Positions 1 through 9,251 of a stretch of 64,000 nt of DNA are shown here, piece after piece. Position numbers and translations under genes: made by a program. Source of the DNA: Pseudonocardia oroxyli. GTDB lineage: Bacteria; Actinomycetota; Actinomycetes; Mycobacteriales; Pseudonocardiaceae. Position 1 is the first letter of the stretch. The number at the start of each line of letters is the position of its first letter. The notes below the pieces were generated by a model. The model was given only the letters and a program-made list of their open reading frames with translations. It was not told where the DNA came from and searched no databases. The stretch covers positions 1-64,000 of the forward strand of contig NZ_FNBE01000006.1 in the NCBI RefSeq assembly GCF_900102195.1. The letters are read 5' to 3'.

Positions 1-268
1 GCCTTGGTGGGCCATCACCCCACCAACAAGCTGATAGGCCGCGGGCCCATCCCCCACCGAAAAACTTTCCACCAACCCCCATGCGAAGGAAGGTCATATC
101 CGGTATTAGACCCAGTTTCCCGGGCTTATCCCAGAGTGGAGGGCAGGTCGCCCACGTGTTACTCACCCGTTCGCCGCTCGTGTACCCCGAAAGGCCTTAC
201 CGCTCGACTTGCATGTGTTAAGCACGCCGCCAGCGTTCGTCCTGAGCCAGGATCAAACTCTCCAACAA
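1..268 (-). rRNA. rrs: 16S ribosomal RNA, 5' portion (partial)
   Basis: The minus strand carries the universal 16S 5' sequence: reading down from about 268 it contains AGAGTTTGATCCTGGCTCAG (261-242), followed by the GACGAACGCTGGCGGC block. Only the first about 268 nt are inside the window; the gene continues beyond position 1. The mature 5' end is placed 7 nt before AGAGTTTG by analogy with E. coli and could be a few bases off. Confidence 0.97.
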
Positions 269-520
269 AAACTGGCTCTAGCTGACAGGCTCGCCCCCGA
301 CGGGATCGGAGAAACGAGCCCCAAAAAGAACTGGCACAAACCGCCAGTCCCGATAATCTAGCTCGACACACTGTTGAGTTCTCAAAAGACACCCGCACAC
401 CATGGAACGCCTCACGAGGAGGTGAACGTCCGGGGCGTCAGTCGTTCTGTTCGAGAGCCTACCAGAACCTGACCGGCTCGGAGGCAACTCTCTTATGTTA
501 CTTCGTTCGGAGCGCCGGGG
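269..520 (-). promoter_or_regulatory. rRNA operon leader with boxA-like antitermination signal
   Basis: On the minus strand 390-364 reads TTTTGAGAACTCAACAGTGTG within a longer conserved stretch typical of actinobacterial rRNA leaders, where it acts as a boxA-type antitermination and processing signal. Nearer the 16S end a small hairpin (ACTGGC / GCCAGT, 348-330) is followed by a U-rich stretch. A possible promoter lies inside the leader: TAGGCT at 461-456 with TTGCCT at 487-482, but the 20-bp gap is long. The stretch 521-778 between this leader and the next gene holds no gene; it contains the second promoter candidate listed separately. Confidence 0.7.
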
Positions 521-665
521 CAAGCCCTGGTTTCTCCGGCCGAAGCCCGCGTGACTCCACCCTGCTGGGTGTCGCTTCCGCGGAGGTGGTCCCCATCTCG
601 GCTAGCGGACCCGTTCCGGAGATCCGGCCCGTTTCGTCTCGCTGCCCGCCGTGGCGACGAAGAGA

Positions 666-695
666 AAGTTACACACCCCCTCCAGGGCCACGCAA
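666..695 (-). promoter_or_regulatory. rrn P1 (candidate): candidate distal rRNA promoter
   Basis: On the minus strand TTGCGT (695-690) is separated by 18 bp from TAACTT (671-666), an acceptable sigma-70 type -35/-10 pair. It lies about 400 bp upstream of the 16S 5' end, a normal distance for the distal promoter of an actinobacterial rRNA operon. This rests on motif and position only. Confidence 0.4.
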
Positions 696-778
696 ATCGC
701 CCCCCTGAAACGTGGTGTGACCTGCGAAAACAGTCCGAAACCGGGGTCACGGAAGATGATCTTGGATGCGCCGAACGG

Positions 779-2950
779 TCAGCCCTGACGGAGCTCGTCC
801 GACGGGCTCCGACCAGGCTCGACGTCCTCGGCCACGCTCGCCGGAGCACGCACCGAGGTGCCCTCCGGGCGTCGTTCGTCGGGCGCCGCGGCCTCCGAAG
901 AAATCTCGGAAATCTCCGGAGACGCGCCGGACGGTGCCTCTCCCCGGGCCAAGCGGCGCAGCATCGCGTTGTACGCCTTGAGGTCCGCATCGCCGTCGGC
1001 GTCGGCCCGACGATCATCGCGTCGTGCCGACCGCTCGTCGTGGCGCGACCATTGGACGAGCAACGCGACCAGGACGATCAACAACGGCACCTCGCCCGAG
1101 GCCCACGTGATCCCGCCGCCCAGGCGTTGGTCCACCAGCGGGTCGGTGACCCACGGCAGGGCCAGCGAGCGGTAGAAGTCGCCCCCGATGACCTGGTCCG
1201 CTCCCATCAGCGCCACCCCGAAGAAGGCGTGGAAGGGCACCGACAGGAAGAGCACCCCCAGCTTCACCACGTGGTTGAGCCGCCGCGGCGCGGGGTCGAC
1301 CCCGATGATCGGCCAGAAGAAGATCAGGCCCGCCAGCAGGAAGTGCACGTTCATCGCGACGTGCGCCCAGTGCTCGTTCAGCGCCCAGGCGAACAGGTCC
1401 GAGAAGTAGAGCGCGTAGTAGGACCCCACGAACACCGGCAGCGCGAAGAGCGGGTGGGTCACGAAGCGCGCCACCGGCGAGTGCACCGCGGCGAGGATCC
1501 ACTCCCGCGGCCCCGGCGGGTTCCCCCTGCCCGCCACCGGGATCGCGCGCAGCGCGAGGGTGATGGGCCCGCCGAGCACCAGGAGGATGGGCACCACCAT
1601 CGACAGCATCATGTGCATCGCCATGTGGGCGCTGAACATCGCGGGCGCGTACTTGCCGACCCCCGAGCTCGTCGCCACCAGGAACACCGCGCACCCGGCC
1701 AGCCAGGCGATCGTGCGCCCCACGGGCCAGGCGTCCCCGCGGCGCCGCAGCCTCCGCACGCCGAGCAGGTAGAGCACCGCGAGGAGCACCGCGGCGGTGC
1801 CGAGCAGCAGGTCGAAGCGCCAGTCGAACACCAGCCGCGCGAGGGTCGGCGGCCCGTCGAGGTCGTACCCGATCACCACCTCCGTCCTCGACGGCGGCGC
1901 CGCGGCCGTGGCGGGCGGCGCCGAGCGGCCGAGGGCGACGGCCAGCCCGATCGTCGCGAGCATCAGCAGCACCTCGACGCCGCCGAGTCGCAACAGTGCC
2001 CGCCGTTCGCCCCGACCCGCAGCGTCCACGGTGTGCCTGCGGTGCAGGGCTCCCAGGCCACCCAACGCCAGCAGGGCCACGGTCTTGCCGAGCAGCAGGG
2101 CGCCGTAGGTGGTCCCCACCAGGTCGGGCAGTGGCACCCGGATCAACGCGTTGATCACACCGGTGGCGGCGAGCACCACCCAGCACCACAACGCGACCCG
2201 GGAGAACCGCCGCACCGCCACCCCGAGCACGTCGGTGTCCCGGTGCGCCGCCAGGGACAGGACCGCCACGAGACCACCGACCCACACCGAGGCGGCGAGC
2301 ACGTGCAACACCAGGCTGTTGGTCGCGACGTCGTGCGCCCCGCCGGAGGCGGAGTGCCCGGTCAGCGCCACCGGTAGCGGGCCGGCCAGCGCGAGGCCGA
2401 ACGCGACGACCGTCCACCCCCACGTCAGCACCACCCGGGTGGCGACCAGGACGAGCAGGGCGACGATCGCCGTCAACAGCCACGACAGCGAGTCCGACAG
2501 CTGCGGGATGAGGCTCAGCAGCAACGACGGGTCGAGCACCTGCCCGACCGGCCTGCCCACCGCGTCCGCCGCGGTCAGCGGCACCAGCAGCAGCGCGCAC
2601 GCCGCCCAGGCCGCCGCGGCCCACGAGGCGGCCCGCAGGCCCCGGTAGCCCGGGACGTCCAGGTACCCGTTCGGTCGCGGCGGCACGAAGAACGCGGCGA
2701 GCAGGAGGAACCCGATCGTGAGGACCGCAGCGACCTCCCCCGCGGCGCGCACCGCCGGGAGACCGATCGCCGTGAGCGTTCCGGGGTCCGGCAGGCCCAG
2801 GTTCTCGATGGGCCGAGACCCGGTGAGCGCGGTCAGCCCCCCGGCGACCAGCACGGCCACCGCCGTGCCGAGCCCGACCAGCCCACCGATGCCGGACGGC
2901 GGGCGTTCGGCCTGCTCGGGCGGGCGGGTGTCGGACGACGTGGCGGACAT
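779..2950 (-). CDS. CopD/CtaG fusion: copper import and cytochrome c oxidase assembly membrane protein
   Basis: A 723-residue polytopic membrane protein. Residues about 20-345 form a CopD-type copper-resistance domain, and about 370-640 a CtaG (caa3 oxidase assembly) domain with the metal-ligand-rich stretch FSAHMAMHMMLSMVVP and later WAHVAMNVHF. The last about 80 residues are a charged cytoplasmic tail. This two-domain architecture is common in actinobacteria and is thought to deliver copper to the CuB site of cytochrome c oxidase; the role is inferred from the family. The stop is at 779 and the ATG start is followed by a short polar N-terminus before the first membrane helix. It stands alone, reading toward the rRNA operon. 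Confidence 0.88.
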   Translation of the reverse strand: MSATSSDTRPPEQAERPPSGIGGLVGLGTAVAVLVAGGLTALTGSRPIENLGLPDPGTLTAIGLPAVRAAGEVAAVLTIGFLLLAAFFVPPRPNGYLDVPGYRGLRAASWAAAAWAACALLLVPLTAADAVGRPVGQVLDPSLLLSLIPQLSDSLSWLLTAIVALLVLVATRVVLTWGWTVVAFGLALAGPLPVALTGHSASGGAHDVATNSLVLHVLAASVWVGGLVAVLSLAAHRDTDVLGVAVRRFSRVALWCWVVLAATGVINALIRVPLPDLVGTTYGALLLGKTVALLALGGLGALHRRHTVDAAGRGERRALLRLGGVEVLLMLATIGLAVALGRSAPPATAAAPPSRTEVVIGYDLDGPPTLARLVFDWRFDLLLGTAAVLLAVLYLLGVRRLRRRGDAWPVGRTIAWLAGCAVFLVATSSGVGKYAPAMFSAHMAMHMMLSMVVPILLVLGGPITLALRAIPVAGRGNPPGPREWILAAVHSPVARFVTHPLFALPVFVGSYYALYFSDLFAWALNEHWAHVAMNVHFLLAGLIFFWPIIGVDPAPRRLNHVVKLGVLFLSVPFHAFFGVALMGADQVIGGDFYRSLALPWVTDPLVDQRLGGGITWASGEVPLLIVLVALLVQWSRHDERSARRDDRRADADGDADLKAYNAMLRRLARGEAPSGASPEISEISSEAAAPDERRPEGTSVRAPASVAEDVEPGRSPSDELRQG

Positions 2951-2992
2951 GACCCCAGGCTAGGCCGTGTCCCTCGGGCGGCGGCGCGGGCG

Positions 2993-3784
2993 CTAGCTGC
3001 GCACCTCGGCGGCAGCCCCGACGAGCCGCAACGGATGCGGGGCCACCTCGCTCGCCTCCACGACGTCCGCGACGATCGCCGTGATGTTGTCCGGTCCCCC
3101 GCCGTCGTTCGACAGGGTGATCAGCTGGTCGACGGCCACCTCGGGCGGGGTGGGAGCGGCCAGCACGTCGAGCACGGCCTGGTCCGGCAGCACCGCGGTC
3201 ACCCCGTCGGAACACAGCAGGAAGCGGTCGCCGGGGCGCGGGTCGAGGAACTCGAGGTCCGCCTCCACCGGGTGGTCGGTGCTCAGCGCGCGCATCAGCA
3301 CCGAACGCCGCGGGTGCACGAGCGCCTCCTCGGGCGTGATCTGCCCTTCGTCGACGAGTTGCTGGACCATCGTGTGGTCGCGGGTGATCTGGGTGAGCGC
3401 CCCGTCGCGGCACAGGTAGATGCGGGAGTCGCCGACGTGCGCCAGGGCCAGCCGGTCGCCGTCGAGCAGCAGCGCGACGACGGTCGTCCCCATCCCCTGG
3501 GTGTCGGGATCGGTCTGGGCGTGCTGGGCCAACCGCGCCGAGGCGTCGTCCACCGCGGCGGTCAGCTCGGCGAGCAGATCCAGCCCCGAGGCGTCCGCGG
3601 GCAGCCGCTCGTCCATGTCGATCATCGCGGCCACGGTGAGCGCGCTGGCGAGCTCACCGTGCGCGTGTCCCCCCATGCCGTCGGCGACGACGAGCAGGCG
3701 GTCCCCGGCCGCACCGGAGTCCTCGTTCGCGGTGCGCCGACGCCCGACGTCGGAGCCGATCGCGGAGCGCAGTCCCAGTGCCAT
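2993..3784 (-). CDS. PP2C-family serine/threonine protein phosphatase
   Basis: A 263-residue protein that is essentially a single PP2C domain: NEDS near residue 19, the metal-binding VVADGMGGHAHG, an SDGVTAVLP motif and a C-terminal DNITAIVAD. It should dephosphorylate Ser/Thr phosphoproteins using Mn2+/Mg2+. Unlike mycobacterial PstP it has no transmembrane segment or extracellular domain, so it is predicted to be cytosolic. The ATG at 3784 is preferred over an in-frame upstream start at 3937 because the extension is low-complexity and unlike the family. A CATACT hexamer 7 nt before this ATG suggests a leaderless mRNA. No kinase gene is adjacent. Confidence 0.9.
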   Translation of the reverse strand: MALGLRSAIGSDVGRRRTANEDSGAAGDRLLVVADGMGGHAHGELASALTVAAMIDMDERLPADASGLDLLAELTAAVDDASARLAQHAQTDPDTQGMGTTVVALLLDGDRLALAHVGDSRIYLCRDGALTQITRDHTMVQQLVDEGQITPEEALVHPRRSVLMRALSTDHPVEADLEFLDPRPGDRFLLCSDGVTAVLPDQAVLDVLAAPTPPEVAVDQLITLSNDGGGPDNITAIVADVVEASEVAPHPLRLVGAAAEVRS

Positions 3785-3937
3785 AGGGGACAGTATGGAT
3801 CTCGCCCCCCGAGGCCGTGCGGGCGGACACCGCCGAACCACCGGGTGACGTCGGGGAACGGCGCCCACCGCACCCGGACGGGGTGATCGGAGGGGCGGGC
3901 ATGCCTTAGGCTCTGGCCCGGCGGCCACCGGCCCCAA

Positions 3938-4011
3938 GCCCTCGTAGCTCAGCTGGATAGAGCAAGAGCCTTCTAATCTCTAGGTCGCAGGTTCGAGTCC
4001 TGCCGGGGGCA
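3938..4011 (+). tRNA. tRNA-Arg (anticodon TCT)
   Basis: A complete cloverleaf: acceptor GCCCTCG/CGGGGGC, D arm GCTC...GAGC, anticodon loop CTTCTAA (anticodon TCT), variable AGGTC, T arm GCAGG TTCGAGT CCTGC, and discriminator A. The anticodon stem has a C/T mismatch next to the loop. CCA is not encoded. It reads AGA codons, which are rare in this high-G+C genome. Confidence 0.95.
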
Positions 4012-4136
4012 CACATGAGGCGAATCGCGCCCCTGCCCGGCCCGCGGTGGTGTGCCGCGTTCGTGCAGGTGCGCCCGGGAGGGCTCGCGGTTCCGCCCTC
4101 CCGTCACGTCATGCTGCCGATGAGCCCGGCCCGGCG

Positions 4137-4490
4137 GTGAGCGACGTCGAGCCGTGGGCACGGCAGGTGCACGACGCGCGCAGCCCCTACCCCGCACACG
4201 CCCACTGGCTGGAGATCGGCTGGGCCGTCCGCCACCGGTTCCGGGGGCAGGGGTACGCGACCGAGATCGGACGGGCCGGCCTGGTCTTCGCCTTCGACGT
4301 CCTCGGCGCCCGCGCCGTGGTCTCCTGCACGCTCCGCCACAACGACCGCTCGCGCGCCGTCATGGAACGCCTCGGCATGAGGCTCGCCGGTGAGATCGCG
4401 AGCCGCGGCCTGGTCGAGGGGGCCGTCCGCGAGCAGGACGACGCCCCTTACGTCGTGCACGTCCTGCTCCGCCACGAGTGGCCCGGATAG
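4137..4490 (+). pseudogene. GNAT acetyltransferase remnant lacking the N-terminal half
   Basis: The frame encodes the C-terminal half of a RimJ/RimL-type N-acetyltransferase: WLEIGWAVRHRFRGQGYATE is the acetyl-CoA pyrophosphate-binding region (V/I-x-x-x-x-RGQGYA) and RAVMERLGM is the conserved C-terminal helix. About 70 N-terminal residues expected of a 170-190 residue family member are absent. The frame can be opened upstream to 4047, but the extra residues are arginine- and proline-rich and unlike the family; a GTG at 4137 is the best internal start. It lies about 125 bp after tRNA-Arg, so the 5' part may have been lost in a rearrangement next to the tRNA. A short functional protein cannot be excluded. 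Confidence 0.55.
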
Positions 4491-4496
4491 GCCCCC

Positions 4497-5129
4497 TCAA
4501 CGGTCGCTGCCGAGGTGTCGGCGGGGGTCGCTGTTGGCTCGGGGGTGGGAGGCGAGCCACCGGCCGAAGCCGTGGGGGTCGCGGCGTTCGAGCTCGTCGA
4601 GCAGGGCCTGCCGGATGGCCGCGACCTCGCAGCGTTCCTCGACCGGCATGTCCTCCAGCACCCAGAAGCTGCGTTGCCACGCGATGCAGAGGGACGCGGT
4701 GCTGAGCCGGTGGGTCCGCGCGGGCAGCGGCCCGGCCGGCGCCGACCCCGCCGGGTGTCTGGAGGGCCGGGGCCGGGGGGCCACGAGCCGCTCACGCCAC
4801 CGGCGGCGGAGACCGCGATGCCGCCACGCCCACACCGCGGCCGCGGCGACCGCCACGAGGATCACGGGCGCCGTCGCGGGCCCGAGCACCACGCCGACGC
4901 CCGCGACCACGCAGGACGCCGGTATCGCGACCCCGGTGGCGACGGCGCCGCGGCGCGCGGCGAGGGCAAGGTCCGGGCGGACGCCGTACACCAGGAACGC
5001 GACGGTCGGGCCCACGACGAGCAGCGCGACGATCCACAGCACCAGCACCGCGGACGGCGCCCCGACCAGCCCGACGGCGGCGGCGAGGGCCGCGGCCGAC
5101 GCCGCCAGGGCGCGCAGGACGCGGTTCAC
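4497..5129 (-). CDS. small membrane protein of unknown function, translationally coupled to whiB
   Basis: A 210-residue protein not recognised as a named family. It begins at a GTG (5129) that overlaps the TGA of the upstream WhiB gene (GTGA overlap), so the two are co-translated. The N-terminal half has three to four hydrophobic segments (ALAASAAALAAAVGLVGAP, VLWIVALLVVGPTVAFLVYG, VVAGVGVVLGPATAPVILVAV). An Arg-rich linker follows, and the last about 60 residues form a soluble segment with an acidic helix (MPVEERCEVAAIRQALLDEL) and HGFGRWLASHP. A membrane-anchored partner of WhiB signalling is possible but is inference from gene order only. Confidence 0.7.
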   Translation of the reverse strand: MNRVLRALAASAAALAAAVGLVGAPSAVLVLWIVALLVVGPTVAFLVYGVRPDLALAARRGAVATGVAIPASCVVAGVGVVLGPATAPVILVAVAAAAVWAWRHRGLRRRWRERLVAPRPRPSRHPAGSAPAGPLPARTHRLSTASLCIAWQRSFWVLEDMPVEERCEVAAIRQALLDELERRDPHGFGRWLASHPRANSDPRRHLGSDR

Positions 5130-5389
5130 GATCCCGCCCGCCGCAGGACCGTCCGGTCGTGCTCGTCGGTGCCGCCCCAGATCCCGACGCTCCGGGTCGA
5201 CAGCGCCCACCGCAGGCAGTCCGTCCGCACCGGGCAGCGGCGACACACCGTCTTGGCCATGGCCCGTTGCAGCAGGGCGGGGCCGCTGGTCCCGGTGGGG
5301 AAGAACAGCTCGGGATCGATGTCCTCGGTGTGACACACCCCCCGGTCGGTCCAGGCCGCACTCGGACGCCCGGGGCGGGTCGGGCTCAT
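5126..5389 (-). CDS. WhiB-family iron-sulfur transcriptional regulator
   Basis: An 87-residue protein with the four WhiB cysteines (GVCHTED, AKTVCRRCPVRTDC: C-Xn-C-X2-C-X5-C), which ligate a [4Fe-4S] cluster. After them comes the GIWGGTDEHDR turn and a short basic C-terminus (RTVLRR) replacing the longer DNA-binding tail of some members. It is predicted to work with the primary sigma factor in redox-responsive transcription. The ATG at 5389 gives a normal family length; an in-frame GTG at 5527 would add 46 Pro-rich residues and is less likely. Its stop overlaps the start of the following membrane-protein gene. Confidence 0.88.
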   Translation of the reverse strand: MSPTRPGRPSAAWTDRGVCHTEDIDPELFFPTGTSGPALLQRAMAKTVCRRCPVRTDCLRWALSTRSVGIWGGTDEHDRTVLRRAGS

Positions 5390-5583
5390 CGCCACCACCG
5401 GCCCCGCGGGAGGCACCCCGTCGAGCGGGGGCGGGCTGACTGGGATGCCATCGATGACCTCGGCTCTCCGGAGGAGGGGACACGGAGCGGACGACGACGG
5501 CCGGACCACGGGGACGTGGTCCAGCACTTGCCCGGCCGGTCCGGCCTAAACCACCGGATTCGCAGAAGCCGCGGCGGCCTCCC

Positions 5584-6141
5584 TCACCAGGTCACGTCGG
5601 CCGCCGGGACCACCTCGGTGCGCACCCCCGGGTACTCGGTGTCGCCGACGACGAAGTTGGTGAACGCGACCATCTCGCGCGCACCGACCGGCACCGAGCT
5701 GCCGTCGGGCAGGGGCAGGTCCCACGGGCCCTCGTCGGTGGTGTGCCCGTCGGCGACCAGCACCGTGTCGTAGCCCTCGATCTGCGACCGGGCGGCGGTG
5801 CTGCGGATGCACGCGTCGGTGGCCGCGCCGCACAGCACCAGCCGGGTCACCCCCAGCGCGTCCAGCCGGGCCTTGAGGTCGGTGTCGGCGAAGGAGCCCA
5901 GGTAGCGCTTGCCCAGCACGGTGTCGCCCGCGCCGGGCCGCACCTGCTCCAGGATCTGCCAGGTGTCGGACCCGGGGACGAAGGGTCCCGCCTCGTGCTG
6001 GATCCAGATCACCGGCACCCCGTCGGCCCGGGCGCGGTCGATGAGCCCCGCGATGCGGCCGACGACCGCGTCGCGGTCCCAGCCCTCGGCCGTGTTGCCC
6101 TGCTGGACGTCGATGACGAGGAGCGCGGTGGTCGGGGTCAT
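5584..6141 (-). CDS. isochorismatase-family cysteine hydrolase
   Basis: A 185-residue protein with the full isochorismatase/nicotinamidase fold signature: LLVIDVQQG (catalytic Asp11), GKRYLGSF (Lys78) and LCGAATDACIRSTA (nucleophile Cys111 after the conserved cis-peptide region). It should hydrolyse an amide or vinyl-ether bond of a small molecule; the substrate cannot be told from sequence. The ATG at 6141 overlaps the TGA of the upstream App1-like gene (ATGA), indicating co-translation. Confidence 0.88.
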   Translation of the reverse strand: MTPTTALLVIDVQQGNTAEGWDRDAVVGRIAGLIDRARADGVPVIWIQHEAGPFVPGSDTWQILEQVRPGAGDTVLGKRYLGSFADTDLKARLDALGVTRLVLCGAATDACIRSTAARSQIEGYDTVLVADGHTTDEGPWDLPLPDGSSVPVGAREMVAFTNFVVGDTEYPGVRTEVVPAADVTW

Positions 6142-7235
6142 CGTTCTCCCACGGTCTCGGTGCGCACGGCGGCGACGGCGGCGGGCTGCAGCAGCCCGAT
6201 CCGCGCGGCGTGCACGGCGATCTCGGTGCTGTCGCCCACGGTGAGCATCGGGACGCCGAGGGCGGTGATCCGCTGCGCGAGGGCGCGGACCTCCCGGTCC
6301 CGGCGCACGTCCCAGGCCGCGGTGCGGCGCACGTAGATGGCGCGGACGCGGTCCGGGGCCGCCTCGGCGACGGCGGCGTAGATCTCGGGATCGAGCTGGC
6401 CGGTGTCGCCGACGAGGACGAGCGCGAGGCCGGGGTGCTCGTCGAGGATGTGCCGGATCAGCCCGGTCTTGTGCTCGCGCGCGCCGATCCGGAACAGGTT
6501 GCCGTGGCCCGGGCCCCAGTCGGTGAGCAGCAGCGGCCCGAGCGGGAAGCGGCGCAGCGCGATGAACTCCAGCAGGGTGCTGTGCAGGTTCCACGGGCTG
6601 GTCGACACGTAGAACACCGGCCGCGGGACCTCGGTGTCCACCAGCGCGCGGTACAGCGCCGCCGAACCCGGCAGCGGCGCCCGGTCCTTCGTCTCGGTCA
6701 GCAGCGAGGCGCGCAGGAAGGCCAGCCCGCGACCGACCCCGGTCTCGAGGATGGTGTCGTCGACGTCGCTGACCAGGGCGACGTCCGCGCGCGGGTCCAC
6801 CACGAGCACCTGCGCGACGGAGGTGGTGCCGTCCGCCAGTCCGATGTCGACCTTCCGCCAGCCGGGCTCCAGCCCGGGCCGGTCGATGACGGCGTCGACG
6901 TAGCCCTCGGCGTCCGCCCGCACCTCCTGCTCCCCCGCCGGGGTGCGGATCAGCACGCGCGCCCGCGGGATCTCGATGGTGAAGAACCGGCTGAGGCTCT
7001 CCAGCAGCACGCGCCGCCGCGACGGCGGCCCCGGGTCGCCGGGTTCGGTGTCCGCGTCCGGGTGCCCCATGGCGATCCGGGCGCCGATCCGCACGCGTTC
7101 GGGGGTGCCGTGCCCGAGGAACGGGATGACCAGCGGCCTGCGCCGCCCCCGCACGAGCACCACGAGGATGACCACCCGGCCGAGCAGCCGCTCCGCCAGC
7201 TCGGCGACGCGGACGAGGACGGCCTTCACGTTCAC
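6138..7235 (-). CDS. App1-like phosphatase (DUF2183, HAD-type catalytic domain)
   Basis: A protein of about 365 residues related to the catalytic domain of yeast phosphatidate phosphatase App1. Its HAD-like motif VSDVDDTIL (DxDxT) lies near the middle, with a second conserved block YVSTSPWNLHSTLLEFI and later LVGDTGQLDPEIYAAV. The N-terminal 150 residues form a beta-rich domain (RARVLIRTPAGEQEV). Family members dephosphorylate phosphatidate or a similar phosphomonoester. The GTG at 7235 is chosen because upstream codons are non-homologous; a second GTG at 7229 is equally possible. It is divergent from the ABC exporter and is the first gene of a pair with the isochorismatase. Confidence 0.82.
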   Translation of the reverse strand: MNVKAVLVRVAELAERLLGRVVILVVLVRGRRRPLVIPFLGHGTPERVRIGARIAMGHPDADTEPGDPGPPSRRRVLLESLSRFFTIEIPRARVLIRTPAGEQEVRADAEGYVDAVIDRPGLEPGWRKVDIGLADGTTSVAQVLVVDPRADVALVSDVDDTILETGVGRGLAFLRASLLTETKDRAPLPGSAALYRALVDTEVPRPVFYVSTSPWNLHSTLLEFIALRRFPLGPLLLTDWGPGHGNLFRIGAREHKTGLIRHILDEHPGLALVLVGDTGQLDPEIYAAVAEAAPDRVRAIYVRRTAAWDVRRDREVRALAQRITALGVPMLTVGDSTEIAVHAARIGLLQPAAVAAVRTETVGER

Positions 7236-7364
7236 AGGATGCAGCCTGACGGGGCGACGATCTCGGCGCCACTCCGGGTGCTCACCCACAGCGACCCCCC
7301 GTGTCCACCGAACGGGACGATCACTGCGACCCGCTCCGCTCGTTAGGCCGAACGGGGGAACAAC

Positions 7365-8029
7365 ATGATCGAGCTGGAGCACGTGTCCAAGGTCTACCGG
7401 ACCGGGGACATCGAGCTGCGCGCGCTCGACGACGTGTCCCTGCGCATCGACGACGGGGACCTCGTCGCGATCATGGGGCCCTCGGGCTCCGGCAAGTCGA
7501 CCATGATGAACATCCTCGGCTGCCTGGACGTTCCCAGCTCCGGCACCTACCGGCTCGACGGCGTGGACGTCGGCGGGCTCTCGGACAACCGGCTCGCCGA
7601 CATCCGGCTGGAGAAGATCGGCTTCGTCTTCCAGTCGTTCAACCTGCTGCCGCGGACCTCGGCCATCCGCAACGTCGAGCTGCCGATGGTCTACGCCGGG
7701 ATCAAGAACCGACGTGGGCGGGCGCAGCGGGCGCTGGCCAGGGTCGGCCTCGGCGACCGCACCCACCACCAGCCCAACGAGCTCTCCGGCGGCCAGCAGC
7801 AGCGCGTCGCCGTGGCCCGGGCGCTGGTCACCGACCCGTCGATGATCCTCGCGGACGAGCCGACGGGGAACCTGGACACCGCCTCCACCGTGGACGTGAT
7901 GACCCTGTTCGTCGAGCTCCACGAGGCCGGCCGGACCGTCGTGCTGATCACCCACGAGCCCGAGGTGGCCGAGTTCGCCAAGCGGGTGATCACCCTGCGG
8001 GACGGCCGCGTGGTCGAGGACGTGCGCCG

Positions 8030-8033
<4 letters not shown>
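7365..8033 (+). CDS. MacB-type ABC transporter ATP-binding protein
   Basis: A 222-residue ATPase with Walker A GPSGSGKST (residues about 40-48), Q-loop FQSFNLLPR, signature LSGGQQQRVAVARAL, Walker B ILADEPTGNLD and H-loop LITHEP. It belongs to the LolD/MacB/FtsE class that powers mechanotransmission exporters. The ATG is preceded by GGGGGAA. Its TGA overlaps the GTG of the permease gene, and the adaptor gene follows 13 bp after the permease, so the three form one operon. Confidence 0.95.
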
Positions 8034-9238
<1,205 letters not shown>

Positions 9239-9251
9239 GGGGTACCTCCAC

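Noticed and set aside
3938-4011. tRNA-Arg as attachment site of a current integrative element
   Set aside because: No integrase, excisionase or second copy of the tRNA 3' end was seen within the window.
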